Of a stretch of 64,000 nt of DNA, positions 7,467 to 14,575 are shown piece after piece. The translations under genes were made by a program, and so were the position numbers. Position 1 is the stretch's first letter, and each line of letters begins with the position of its first letter. Source of the stretch: Acidobacteriota bacterium (GTDB taxonomy: Bacteria > Acidobacteriota > Terriglobia > Terriglobales > Acidobacteriaceae); contig JAJZEA010000011.1 in the NCBI GenBank assembly GCA_021851335.1, positions 1-64,000 of the forward strand, given 5' to 3'. Below the pieces are notes generated by a model. That model saw only the letters and a program-made list of their open reading frames with translations. It did no database searches and was not told where the DNA came from.

Positions 7467-8765
7467 GAACTTGTTGAAATAGGCATCGATTTTGCGGTGA
7501 TCCACAAGGGATGGAGCGTCTAACGAGTATGCGTGGAGACGAGCGGATACCGGATGGGATGTTCAGTTATGTTTCGTTGGAGCAGCGGGTGCCACAGGGC
7601 CATCCACTGCGTGCGGTTCGCGAGTTGACGGACGTGGTGTTGCGGAGGCTGGACGCGGAGTTCGATGCGTTGTATGCCGACTCTGGCCGTCCTTCGATCG
7701 CGCCGGAGTACATTCTACGTGCGCTGCTGTTGCAGGTGTTCTACTCGATGCGCTCGGAGCGGCTGCTGGTCGAGCATATCTACAACAACCTTCTTTTTCG
7801 CTGGTTCGTAGGCCTGGGCATGGACGATGCGGTGTGGAACCACGCGGTGTTTTCGAAGAACCGCGACCGGCTGCTGACCAGCGATGTGGCGCAGCGATTC
7901 TTTGCCGAAGTGAATCGGCAGGCAAAGAAGTACATGAGTGACGAACACTTCACGGTGGACGGCACGCTGATTCAGGCATGGGCCTCGCAGAAGAGTTTTC
8001 GCGCGAAGGATGGCTCCGATGACAGCGATGGCACAGATTTCCGCGGGCAGAAGCGCTCGAACAGCACTCACCAGTCCACCACGGATGGCGATGCGCGGCT
8101 GTACAAGAAGAGTTACGGGACCGAGTCGAAGCTGAGTTACCTGGGCCATGCCTTGGTGGAAAACCGCAACGGGCTGATAGCCGCCGCGATGGTGACAGAG
8201 GCCGATGGCTACGCCGAGCGCGACGCGGCGCTGTTGATGCTTCACGAGAAGCAGAAGAAGCGTAAGCGTCGCATCACGGTGGGCGCGGACAAGGCCTACG
8301 ACACCAGGGATTTCGTCGGCACGGTGCGGGAGTTGAACGTGATGCCGCACGTTATGAAGAACGACAAGGGACGGCGCAGCAACCTGGACCGCAGAACCAC
8401 GCGGCATCCGGGCTATGCGATCAGCCTGAGTCGGCAATGGCTGGTGGAGAAGAGCTTCGGATGGCTGAAGCAGACGGGCTCGCTGCGGCAGGTCAAGTTG
8501 CGAGGTCTGGAAAAAGTGGACTGGCTGTTCGTCTTCAGTTGCGCGGCCCACAACCTAATCCGGCTGCCACGACTGATGGCGCAACCGCCTGCAAGGCTCA
8601 GAGAGAAGTGTGCCTGAACCACGGTTGCAGGTCTCCGGAGATGTTCCCGAAGGCTCGCAGACCCCTGGAAACACCGGATAGAACCACAATGCAAACAGAT
8701 TTCGAATGCGACAAAATGAAAATCACCCGCAAAGACGCCGCAATCAGGCGAATTTCAACGAGTTC
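7467..8765 (+). mobile_element. IS5-family insertion sequence with terminal inverted repeats
   Basis: The left end GAACTTGTTGAAATAGGC (7467-7484) matches the reverse complement of the right end, GAACTCGTTGAAATTCGC (8748-8765), with three mismatches in 18. CTAA (7463-7466) and CTAG (8766-8769) flank the ends, close to the YTAR targets known for IS5-type elements but not identical, so one copy may have mutated. The element carries one transposase gene and sits inside the IS256 remnant on its left side. The matching other half of that remnant is not seen on the right side, so a deletion accompanied or preceded insertion. Confidence 0.8.
7511..8617 (+). CDS. IS5-family DDE transposase
   Basis: The protein (368 residues from ATG 7511, or 362 from the more typical MRGDERIPD start at 7529) has an N-terminal DUF772-type helical region (FSYVSLEQRVP, HPLRAVREL, RGRP-like SGRPSIAPE) and a DDE domain. 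The acidic residues are seen in FTVDGTLIQAW, VGADKAYD and WLVEKSFGW. This is the full length expected for the family, the frame is intact, and both inverted repeats flank it, so it may still be active. Confidence 0.93.
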   Translation: MERLTSMRGDERIPDGMFSYVSLEQRVPQGHPLRAVRELTDVVLRRLDAEFDALYADSGRPSIAPEYILRALLLQVFYSMRSERLLVEHIYNNLLFRWFVGLGMDDAVWNHAVFSKNRDRLLTSDVAQRFFAEVNRQAKKYMSDEHFTVDGTLIQAWASQKSFRAKDGSDDSDGTDFRGQKRSNSTHQSTTDGDARLYKKSYGTESKLSYLGHALVENRNGLIAAAMVTEADGYAERDAALLMLHEKQKKRKRRITVGADKAYDTRDFVGTVRELNVMPHVMKNDKGRRSNLDRRTTRHPGYAISLSRQWLVEKSFGWLKQTGSLRQVKLRGLEKVDWLFVFSCAAHNLIRLPRLMAQPPARLREKCA

Positions 8766-8821
8766 CTAGTACAACTTCTAGTCCTTCGGGCACTGATTCC
8801 CTCTGAAAGCAGCACAATACG

Positions 8822-8865
8822 ATGCCATAGAAAGCCGCTCACGCGGCCTTCTGTGGCATATTTTT
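8822..8865 (+). terminator. Long hairpin followed by T-run
   Basis: Two 17-base arms (8822-8838 and 8843-8859) pair around the loop TCAC with one mismatch and one G-T wobble, and ATTTTT follows at 8860-8865. It is a rho-independent terminator in the + direction, placed to stop readthrough from the IS element. Confidence 0.75.
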
Positions 8866-9053
8866 CCGTCGGCGGTCCTACGCTCTAAGTGCGGTTGCAC
8901 GGCATATCCTGTCTGCACTCAAGGCTCCCATCAGAAGCTCGGTAACGGAGCTTCGTCTGCGTCGCGGACAAGCCGTTGGTTTGCGATGCCAGGGCTGGCT
9001 CATCCACGGAAAGTCGGCTGAGAAATTGTCTCGAAGCAAAGGATATGGGGCAT

Positions 9054-9070
9054 TGTAAGAAGCGCTTACA
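9054..9070 (+). promoter_or_regulatory. Operator-like inverted repeat before the MFS exporter gene
   Basis: TGTAAG-AAGCG-CTTACA forms a perfect 6-bp inverted repeat with a five-base centre, ending 30 bases before ATG 9101. The size and position fit a repressor site for an exporter gene, but no regulator gene is adjacent. Confidence 0.35.
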
Positions 9071-9100
9071 GGAGTGAAGCATGCAGGAGGTGGTCGGACC

Positions 9101-10396
9101 ATGCGAAAATGCAGAAAGATGGCGACCAAGGATGCAGGGCTAGCAAGTGCCGTCACGGGTGAAATGGCGATGCCGGAAGCACCGCGGCACGCCGAACTGC
9201 TGCGTATTCTGGCAGCGGTCAGCGCCTGTCATCTCATCAACGACATGGTGCAGTCGCTGCTGCCGTCGATGTTCCCCATTCTGAAGACGAGTTTTCACTT
9301 GGACTTTAGCCAGATTGGGTTGATTGCGCTGACGTTTCAGACGACAGCGTCGCTGTTGCAGCCTTTGATTGGACATTTTACGGATCGGAAGCCGTTGCCG
9401 TTTTCTCTGCCGGTGGGAATGACCAGCACGCTGGTGGGACTGGTGATGCTGGCCTATGCGCCCACGTTTGGAATGCTGCTCGTCGCGGCGGCGCTTTTCG
9501 GCGTCGGCTCGGCCGTCTTTCATCCGGAGTCATCCCGCGTGGCGCGGATGGCGTCTGGCGGCAGGGACGGGTTTGCGCAGTCGTTTTTCCAGGTTGGCGG
9601 GAATACGGGATCAGCCTTTGGACCATTGCTGGCGGCGCTGCTGATTCTGCCGCGCGGGCAGGTGGGTGTGCTGTGGTTTACGCTGGCAACGCTGGTGGGC
9701 ATCCCGCTGCTGGTTTGGGTGAGTTTCTGGTATCGGCGGGAACTGGGGCATCGCGCGCAGAAGGCAGTGGTGGAGCGTGCTCAGCACAAGCTGCCCAGAG
9801 CCAAGGTGATCGGCGCGCTGTTTGTACTGATGTTGCTGGTGTTTTCCAAATATTTCTACATTGCAAGCCTGACGAACTACTACACGTTTTATCTGATCCG
9901 TCGCTTTCATGTTTCGGTGGCAAGCGCGCAGCTGCATCTGTTTGTGCTCTTCGGAGCGATTGCTGCGGGCACGCTGATCGGCGGGCCGGTGGGCGACAGG
10001 ATTGGACGGAAATATGTGATCTGGGTATCGATTCTGGGAGTGCTGCCGTTCACGCTGGCCATGCCCTATGTGAATCTGTTGTGGACCGGTGTGCTGAGCG
10101 TGATTATCGGAGTGGTGCTGGCCTCGGCATTCGCAGCCATTCTGGTCTACGCGCAGGAACTGGTGCCGACGCGCATCGGGATGATCTCGGGGCTATTTTT
10201 CGGGTTTGCCTTTGGTATGGGCGGAATTGGCGCGGCGGTGCTTGGAAAGATGGCCGACGCAACCGGAATCATCTATGTCTACAAAGTGTGCGCGTGGCTC
10301 CCCGCGCTGGGTCTGCTGACGGGATTGTTGCCGAATTTGGAGCCTGGCGGCGGAATGAGCGACGGTGGGGATATGGAAGAGCCAGAGCGCGTGTAG
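9101..10396 (+). CDS. fsr: MFS exporter, fosmidomycin-resistance (Fsr) type
   Basis: The 431-residue protein has about twelve membrane segments after a cytoplasmic N-terminus. The segment HLINDMVQSLLPSMFP and the following FSQIGLIALTFQ..ASLLQP, then GVGSAVFHPESSRVAR, are the hallmark of the Fsr branch of the major facilitator superfamily, whose E. coli member exports fosmidomycin. The second half keeps the GDRIGRK loop motif. The start is set at ATG 9101 because AGGAGG lies at 9085-9090; an in-frame GTG at 9074 would include that site in the coding region. It stands alone, with an operator-like repeat upstream. The natural substrate is unknown and drug efflux is inferred from the family. Confidence 0.85.
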   Translation: MRKCRKMATKDAGLASAVTGEMAMPEAPRHAELLRILAAVSACHLINDMVQSLLPSMFPILKTSFHLDFSQIGLIALTFQTTASLLQPLIGHFTDRKPLPFSLPVGMTSTLVGLVMLAYAPTFGMLLVAAALFGVGSAVFHPESSRVARMASGGRDGFAQSFFQVGGNTGSAFGPLLAALLILPRGQVGVLWFTLATLVGIPLLVWVSFWYRRELGHRAQKAVVERAQHKLPRAKVIGALFVLMLLVFSKYFYIASLTNYYTFYLIRRFHVSVASAQLHLFVLFGAIAAGTLIGGPVGDRIGRKYVIWVSILGVLPFTLAMPYVNLLWTGVLSVIIGVVLASAFAAILVYAQELVPTRIGMISGLFFGFAFGMGGIGAAVLGKMADATGIIYVYKVCAWLPALGLLTGLLPNLEPGGGMSDGGDMEEPERV

Positions 10397-10415
10397 GTGA
10401 TTGGGTGATGGAAAT

Positions 10416-10444
10416 TTGGCGCTGAGAGGCTTTTGGGGTATACT
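10416..10444 (+). promoter_or_regulatory. Strong sigma-70-type promoter for rpmB
   Basis: TTGGCG (10416-10421) and TATACT (10439-10444) are separated by exactly 17 bases, about 135 bases upstream of rpmB, and no other gene lies between. The long untranslated leader is unassigned. Confidence 0.65.
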
Positions 10445-10578
10445 TTGAAAGCGGTCACAGGCGTTGTGGGGCTTTCCAAAGGGAACCCTCAGAGCGCGGG
10501 AGCGTTCCGACGCTGGACAGCAACCACCCCGAAACAGCAACTCTGGCGGGAAATTTCAGGTTTGAGTGGAGCAGGACG

Positions 10579-10794
10579 ATGGCACAGGTATGCAATATGT
10601 GCGGCAAAGGGCCGCAGTTTGGCAACAATATCTCGCACGCGCACAATGTGACGCGTCGGCGGTGGAATGTGAACCTGCAGTCGGTGAAAGCGGATGTGAA
10701 TGGCGCGGCCAAACGGATTCGCGTGTGCTCGAATTGCATTCGCAGCGGCAAAGTGGTGAAGGCAGCACCACGCGCGGTGACCGCCAAGGCGTAA
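10579..10794 (+). CDS. rpmB: 50S ribosomal protein L28
   Basis: The 71-residue protein is full length for bacterial L28: the N-terminus [20 protein letters not shown], then the basic [11 protein letters not shown] segment and a C-terminal [10 protein letters not shown]. The two CxxC pairs (CNMC and CSNC) make it the zinc-binding form of L28. It is a structural protein of the large ribosomal subunit. It is monocistronic, with its own promoter and a terminator 25 bases after the stop. Confidence 0.97.
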   Translation: MAQVCNMCGKGPQFGNNISHAHNVTRRRWNVNLQSVKADVNGAAKRIRVCSNCIRSGKVVKAAPRAVTAKA

Positions 10795-10818
10795 CGACGC
10801 CAAACAGTATCGAGAATC

Positions 10819-10851
10819 AAAAGCCTGCCGAGTGATCTCGGCAGGCTTTTT
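10819..10851. terminator. Bidirectional terminator between rpmB and the methyltransferase gene
   Basis: AAAAGCCTGCCGAG pairs with CTCGGCAGGCTTTT around the loop TGAT, with a T-run on both strands. It ends rpmB on the + strand and can also end the convergent - strand gene at 10909. Confidence 0.92.
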
Positions 10852-10908
10852 GCTGTTGGCTTGCATGGGGATCTTGGGAAAAGCAGGCATACTCCGGCAA
10901 TTGCGGCG

Positions 10909-11478
10909 TCAGAAGATCCCCGGCAACAGACGCTTCACTCTCTGGCAATACTCCACGTATTCATCGCCAAAGGCGGCCCGAAGCGCAGCTTCCTCAATAT
11001 GGATTCGATAAACGAGTGCCGCGTTGGGCACGACCACAAGAATCAGCAACGAAATCCAATTTCGCTGAGCCAGGCCAACGGCAAAGAACATCAGCACCAG
11101 GCCGGTGTAAGATGGATGGCGCATCCAGGCGTACAGTCCGTTCTGCTTCAGATGCTGTTCTTTACGGATGGCGACATTGACGCTGAAGGCGCGTCCCAGC
11201 ATACGGATTGCCGTGAAGCGCAAAGCAAAGCCGAGAGCAAGAATCCCCAGACAAAGCGGGCTTAACCAGGATGCATGAACCAACAGATTCCTGGGCATTG
11301 CGCCGGCGATCCACAGGGAGGCGGTAAAGGACGTTCCGATCGCCAGCCACAGCAGTGGAAGCGAGCCTTGGTCGGCGACCTTGCCGTGTCCACGGCTGGT
11401 CCGGGTCATGATAGCCAGCAGCACCTCAAGAGCGGTCCAGCCGCCGAGAACAATTTGCCAAACCAGCGTGAGGGACAT
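10909..11478 (-). CDS. Isoprenylcysteine carboxyl methyltransferase (ICMT) family membrane protein
   Basis: The 189-residue protein has four or five hydrophobic segments and the C-terminal signature of the ICMT/PEMT superfamily: GLYAWMRHPSYTG (SAM- and substrate-binding helix), then EEAALRAAFGDEYVEYC and RLLPGIF. Members transfer a methyl group from S-adenosylmethionine to lipid or lipid-like acceptors at the membrane. Bacteria lack prenylated CaaX proteins as usual substrates, so the acceptor is unknown. It is convergent with rpmB and shares its terminator. Its upstream region carries the 15-bp tandem repeat. Confidence 0.8.
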   Translation of the reverse strand: MSLTLVWQIVLGGWTALEVLLAIMTRTSRGHGKVADQGSLPLLWLAIGTSFTASLWIAGAMPRNLLVHASWLSPLCLGILALGFALRFTAIRMLGRAFSVNVAIRKEQHLKQNGLYAWMRHPSYTGLVLMFFAVGLAQRNWISLLILVVVPNAALVYRIHIEEAALRAAFGDEYVEYCQRVKRLLPGIF

Positions 11479-11620
11479 GGGAGCCTTTCTGCCTGAATCC
11501 AGAATTCGTACGGGGAAGAACTTTCAGTTTGGCTTGCTGCGAAGCGTCGATGACATCACTGGGTTTTGAAGCCAGATTCAGTTCTCGAAAAGGACTTCGA
11601 CGATTCCTGGGCAGATACAT

Positions 11621-11680
11621 TCCGGCGTGGATTGGTCCGGCGTGGATTGGTCCGGCGTGAATTGGTCCGGCGTGAATTGT
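11621..11680. repeat. Four tandem copies of a 15-bp unit
   Basis: The unit TCCGGCGTGGATTGG occurs at 11621-11635, 11636-11650, 11651-11665 and, with a changed last base, 11666-11680; copies 3 and 4 have GTGAATT instead of GTGGATT. It lies in the 222-base gap between two - strand genes. Because 15 is a multiple of three, all six frames stay open across it, giving, for example, Asp/Asn-Trp-Ser-Gly-Val repeats on the + strand, but no credible gene contains it. Confidence 0.85.
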
Positions 11681-11700
11681 ACCGAAGGGTCACTCTTGTT

Positions 11701-12774
11701 TTATCTTGCTTCCCAACAACCGGGCAACGTGGAATCAGAAGTGGATCGCTGGATGAGCGCTTCGATCTCCTGCACAGGCCGGATGCCACCACGAGCACCC
11801 AGAGCGGTACAGTTCAGTGCGGCTGCGGCACAGGCGAATCGAAGCTGGCGCGGGAGGGGCCAGTCCTGAAGCAGCGCGTAGAGGAAGCCGGCGTGGAAGA
11901 TATCTCCAGCGCCTGTTGTGTCAACGACAGGGACGCAAAAAGCGGGTATGTGGTGGAGTTGAACGCCGTCCCAGGCCAGAACGCCATCCTGACCGAGCGT
12001 GGCGGCGGCAAGTCGATGACCAAAGCGGCGCTGCATGGTTTGAAGCGCCTGAGCCAGCGTGGCGGCTCCTGTGAAGCGCTGGGGAAGATCGCGGCTGACG
12101 ATAGCGTAATCGGTGAAGGCAAGCAGATTGTCGAGATCGGGGTAAATCTCGTCGAGGTCGGCGACGACCGGGACACCTGCCGAGCGCGCCCATTGCGCGG
12201 CTTGAATGGCCGCGGCAGTGTCGTAGCCATCCAGATGCAAAAGACGTCCGCGGGTAATCCATTCGCGGCGCAGCTCACCGGGATGAAGGTTCTGGCGAGG
12301 ATCGCGATGCCACAGCACGGTGCGCTCACCGTGCTCGTCCAGCAGGATAATGCTTTGCCGGCTGTGGCAATCAGGCACGGCGGGGCAATGGGCTTCGATG
12401 CCAAGGCGAGCAAATTCCGACCGATGAAGAGCGGCAGCGGGGTCATCGCCAAGTTTGCCAATGTAGCGCGTGGTCAGCGACCACGTGGCGCACGCGGCAA
12501 TGGCCGACGCTACCTGTCCTCCGGGAAGAGTGGCAAGGCCGGAAAACTCAAGTTTGGATCCGGAGACAGGAAGATGCGGAAGCGCAATCACGGTATCGAT
12601 GGCATTAAGGCCGAAGCCGACAACATCGACGGTCGGCGGCAACGGCAATTCATCTGGGCTGGATTGCAGCAAGGAGACAGTGTACCAGAGGCGAGGAGGC
12701 AGAGAGGGATCGCGTCTGAAGCGGTTCACGACTGCGCTGCTTCCAATCGCGTTTCTCTCAGGCTCAGTAGACAT
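11701..12774 (-). CDS. PfkB/ribokinase-family carbohydrate kinase
   Basis: The 357-residue protein belongs to the PfkB family, which phosphorylates sugars or nucleosides with ATP. The N-terminal motif VVGFGLNAIDTV and the glycine-rich LPGGQVASAIAA form the substrate side, and DTTGAGDIFHAGF near residue 290 is the family signature with the catalytic Asp in GAGD. The sequence before VVGFG is about 45 residues longer than usual and lacks a recognisable motif. The ATG overlaps the end of the cysJ-type gene by 11 bases, so it is probably translated from the same mRNA as the nitrite reductase genes. The substrate is not predictable, and its link to nitrogen assimilation is unexplained. Confidence 0.88.
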   Translation of the reverse strand: MSTEPERNAIGSSAVVNRFRRDPSLPPRLWYTVSLLQSSPDELPLPPTVDVVGFGLNAIDTVIALPHLPVSGSKLEFSGLATLPGGQVASAIAACATWSLTTRYIGKLGDDPAAALHRSEFARLGIEAHCPAVPDCHSRQSIILLDEHGERTVLWHRDPRQNLHPGELRREWITRGRLLHLDGYDTAAAIQAAQWARSAGVPVVADLDEIYPDLDNLLAFTDYAIVSRDLPQRFTGAATLAQALQTMQRRFGHRLAAATLGQDGVLAWDGVQLHHIPAFCVPVVDTTGAGDIFHAGFLYALLQDWPLPRQLRFACAAAALNCTALGARGGIRPVQEIEALIQRSTSDSTLPGCWEAR

Positions 12775-14575
12775 CGCGGTGATAGCGGTGTGATTCCTTG
12801 AGCGCGTGAAGATATTCCTCAGCGTCTTCGGCGCTTTTTCCGCCTGCTGTTTCCACCACCTTCACCAGAGCGCGGTGCACATCTTTGGCCATCCTTGTTG
12901 CATCGCCGCAGACATAGACGCTTGCGCCGTCCTCCAGCCACTGCCACAGCGACTGCGCCTGCTCCAGCATCCGGTCCTGCACATACACCTTCTGCTCCTG
13001 ATCGCGCGAAAACGCTGTGTCGAGCCGCGTCAGGTGCCCATCTCGCAGCATCGGTTCCAGTTCTTCGCGATAGAGAAAACTTGTCTCCTGATTCTGCTCA
13101 CCGAAGAAGAGCCAGTTGCGGCCTGTTGCGCCCAGCGCGCGCCGCTCATGCAGAAACGCGCGAAACGGCGCAATCCCGGTGCCCGGCCCGATCATGATCA
13201 TCGACACATCCGCCTGCGGCAGGCGAAACTTCCGGTTCGGCTGGATGTAGACCGGAAGCCGGTCGTTCAACTCGACTCGATCGGAGAGCAACGTTGAGCA
13301 GACGCCGCCGCGCCTGCGATTGTGCGACTCGTAGCGGACGACAGCCACCGTCGCATGTACCTGCCCGGCGTGCGCCAACGGGCTGGACGAGATGGAATAG
13401 AGCCGCGGCGTCAGCTTGGGTAACATGCCCGCAAGATCCTCGGCGTCGCCTATCACTCCCGGGCACTCCACCAGCAGATCGATCAATCCCCGGTCGTAAA
13501 CATACCGCTCCAGCTCTGGCTGATTGTCTGCTTTCAGCAGTGCCGCCAGCCTCGAGCACTCGCCCAGCGAGGCATAATCCTGCATCAGCTTCCGAGTCAG
13601 CCTCGTAATCTGCCGCTCATGCAGCAGTGCGTGGTGCAGCGTGACGGTGCCGGATTTTGCACTCGCAACCTGCTCGTTGCCGTTCATCCTGAGCGCTTGC
13701 AGAATCTCGGCAACCAGATCCGGATCGTTCTGCGGAATCACGCCAAAGGCATCGCCTGCTTCATACTTCAGTCCAGCGTCTTCGGTGGAAAAGGCCAGAT
13801 GCAGTGTCAGCTTGGCCGCGTGCTTCGCTGTCAGCGGTCTCTTTTCAACCAGCGAGGCAAGCGCAGGATTGTCGCGCGTGGCAAGAGTTGCGGATGCCTC
13901 GCGCGGCTCTGTCAGTGTGCCAGCTCTCAGCGATCCTGTGAGCTTTGGCGTCGGTTGGCTCAGCGGTTCTCCGGTAGCTGCGCTTTCGCCTCCGCGCACG
14001 CGATCAGCCAGCCGCGCCAGCGCCGTCTGTTGCCAGGCGGCAAACGGCTCATCCACTTCCACGTCGCTGTCCACGCGAGCCACCAGCCGCTCTGCGCCCA
14101 GCGCAGCCAGTTTCACATCCAGCTCACGGCCAAACTGGCAGAAGTGCTCGTAGTGCCGGTCGCCCAGCGCGAACACAGCGTAGTGCAGCCGCTCGTAGCG
14201 CGGAAAATGCTCCAGGCACAGCTCCTCGAAGAAAGGCTGCACTCCGTCCGGCGCTTCGCCGTCGCCATAAGTGCTGGCCAGGATCAGCGCATATTTTTCT
14301 GCAGCCAGCGCCGCAGGAGAATAGCCTGCCAGCGTTGCCACGGCAGGCGCGTACCCTTGCGCCTTCAGGGTCTTCGCCAGTCTGCGCGCAAGTCCCTCAG
14401 CAGTGCCGGACTGCGACGCGTAGAGCACGGCCACGCGTTCGGCGGCTACCCCGATTTTGGCTCCGGCCTGCGCCGTCGGATCAATCAACAGTCCCGCTAG
14501 CCATCCATTCAGCCAGGCCCGCTGCTCGGAGGTGAATGGCGCATCCTCTGGTACAAACACGCGGCTTCTTGTCAT
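12764..14575 (-). CDS. cysJ: CysJ-type diflavin reductase (sulfite reductase flavoprotein alpha-like), likely partner of NirA
   Basis: The 603-residue protein has the three domains of NADPH-sulfite reductase flavoprotein: an FMN flavodoxin domain (LYASQSGTAEGLARR near 52-66, ASTYGDGEAPDG, FALGDRHYEHFC), an FAD domain with PRLYSISSSP and RRGGVCSTLL, and an NADPH domain with MIGPGTGIAPFRAF and VYVCGD. The C-terminus ESHRYHRDVY is typical of CysJ. It should carry electrons from NADPH via FAD and FMN to a siroheme enzyme. Here the upstream gene, overlapping by ATGA, is a NirA-type nitrite reductase rather than CysI, and no sulfate-assimilation gene is near. I infer it feeds electrons to nitrite reduction; sulfite reduction remains possible. 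Confidence 0.92.
   Translation of the reverse strand: MTRSRVFVPEDAPFTSEQRAWLNGWLAGLLIDPTAQAGAKIGVAAERVAVLYASQSGTAEGLARRLAKTLKAQGYAPAVATLAGYSPAALAAEKYALILASTYGDGEAPDGVQPFFEELCLEHFPRYERLHYAVFALGDRHYEHFCQFGRELDVKLAALGAERLVARVDSDVEVDEPFAAWQQTALARLADRVRGGESAATGEPLSQPTPKLTGSLRAGTLTEPREASATLATRDNPALASLVEKRPLTAKHAAKLTLHLAFSTEDAGLKYEAGDAFGVIPQNDPDLVAEILQALRMNGNEQVASAKSGTVTLHHALLHERQITRLTRKLMQDYASLGECSRLAALLKADNQPELERYVYDRGLIDLLVECPGVIGDAEDLAGMLPKLTPRLYSISSSPLAHAGQVHATVAVVRYESHNRRRGGVCSTLLSDRVELNDRLPVYIQPNRKFRLPQADVSMIMIGPGTGIAPFRAFLHERRALGATGRNWLFFGEQNQETSFLYREELEPMLRDGHLTRLDTAFSRDQEQKVYVQDRMLEQAQSLWQWLEDGASVYVCGDATRMAKDVHRALVKVVETAGGKSAEDAEEYLHALKESHRYHRDVY

Larger units (their letters stand above)
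8766..9100 (+). other. Intergenic region between the IS element and the MFS gene
   Basis: No convincing gene is seen in this stretch. It contains a long terminator-like hairpin (8822-8865) and, close to the MFS start, a TGTAAG/CTTACA inverted repeat (9054-9070) and an AGGAGG ribosome site (9085-9090). The middle part (8880-9050) is GC-rich without clear structure by eye. Confidence 0.5.

Noticed and set aside
7715..8551. 278-codon - strand open frame inside the IS5 element
   Set aside because: It is antisense to the intact transposase and has no recognisable motif.
11621..11680. Tandem repeat as a CRISPR array
   Set aside because: The 15-bp units are directly adjacent, with no spacers, and no cas genes are present.
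11566..12801. 411-codon + strand open frame spanning the tandem repeat
   Set aside because: It lies opposite the PfkB kinase, whose motifs are unmistakable, and has no ribosome site; the repeat merely keeps the frame open.
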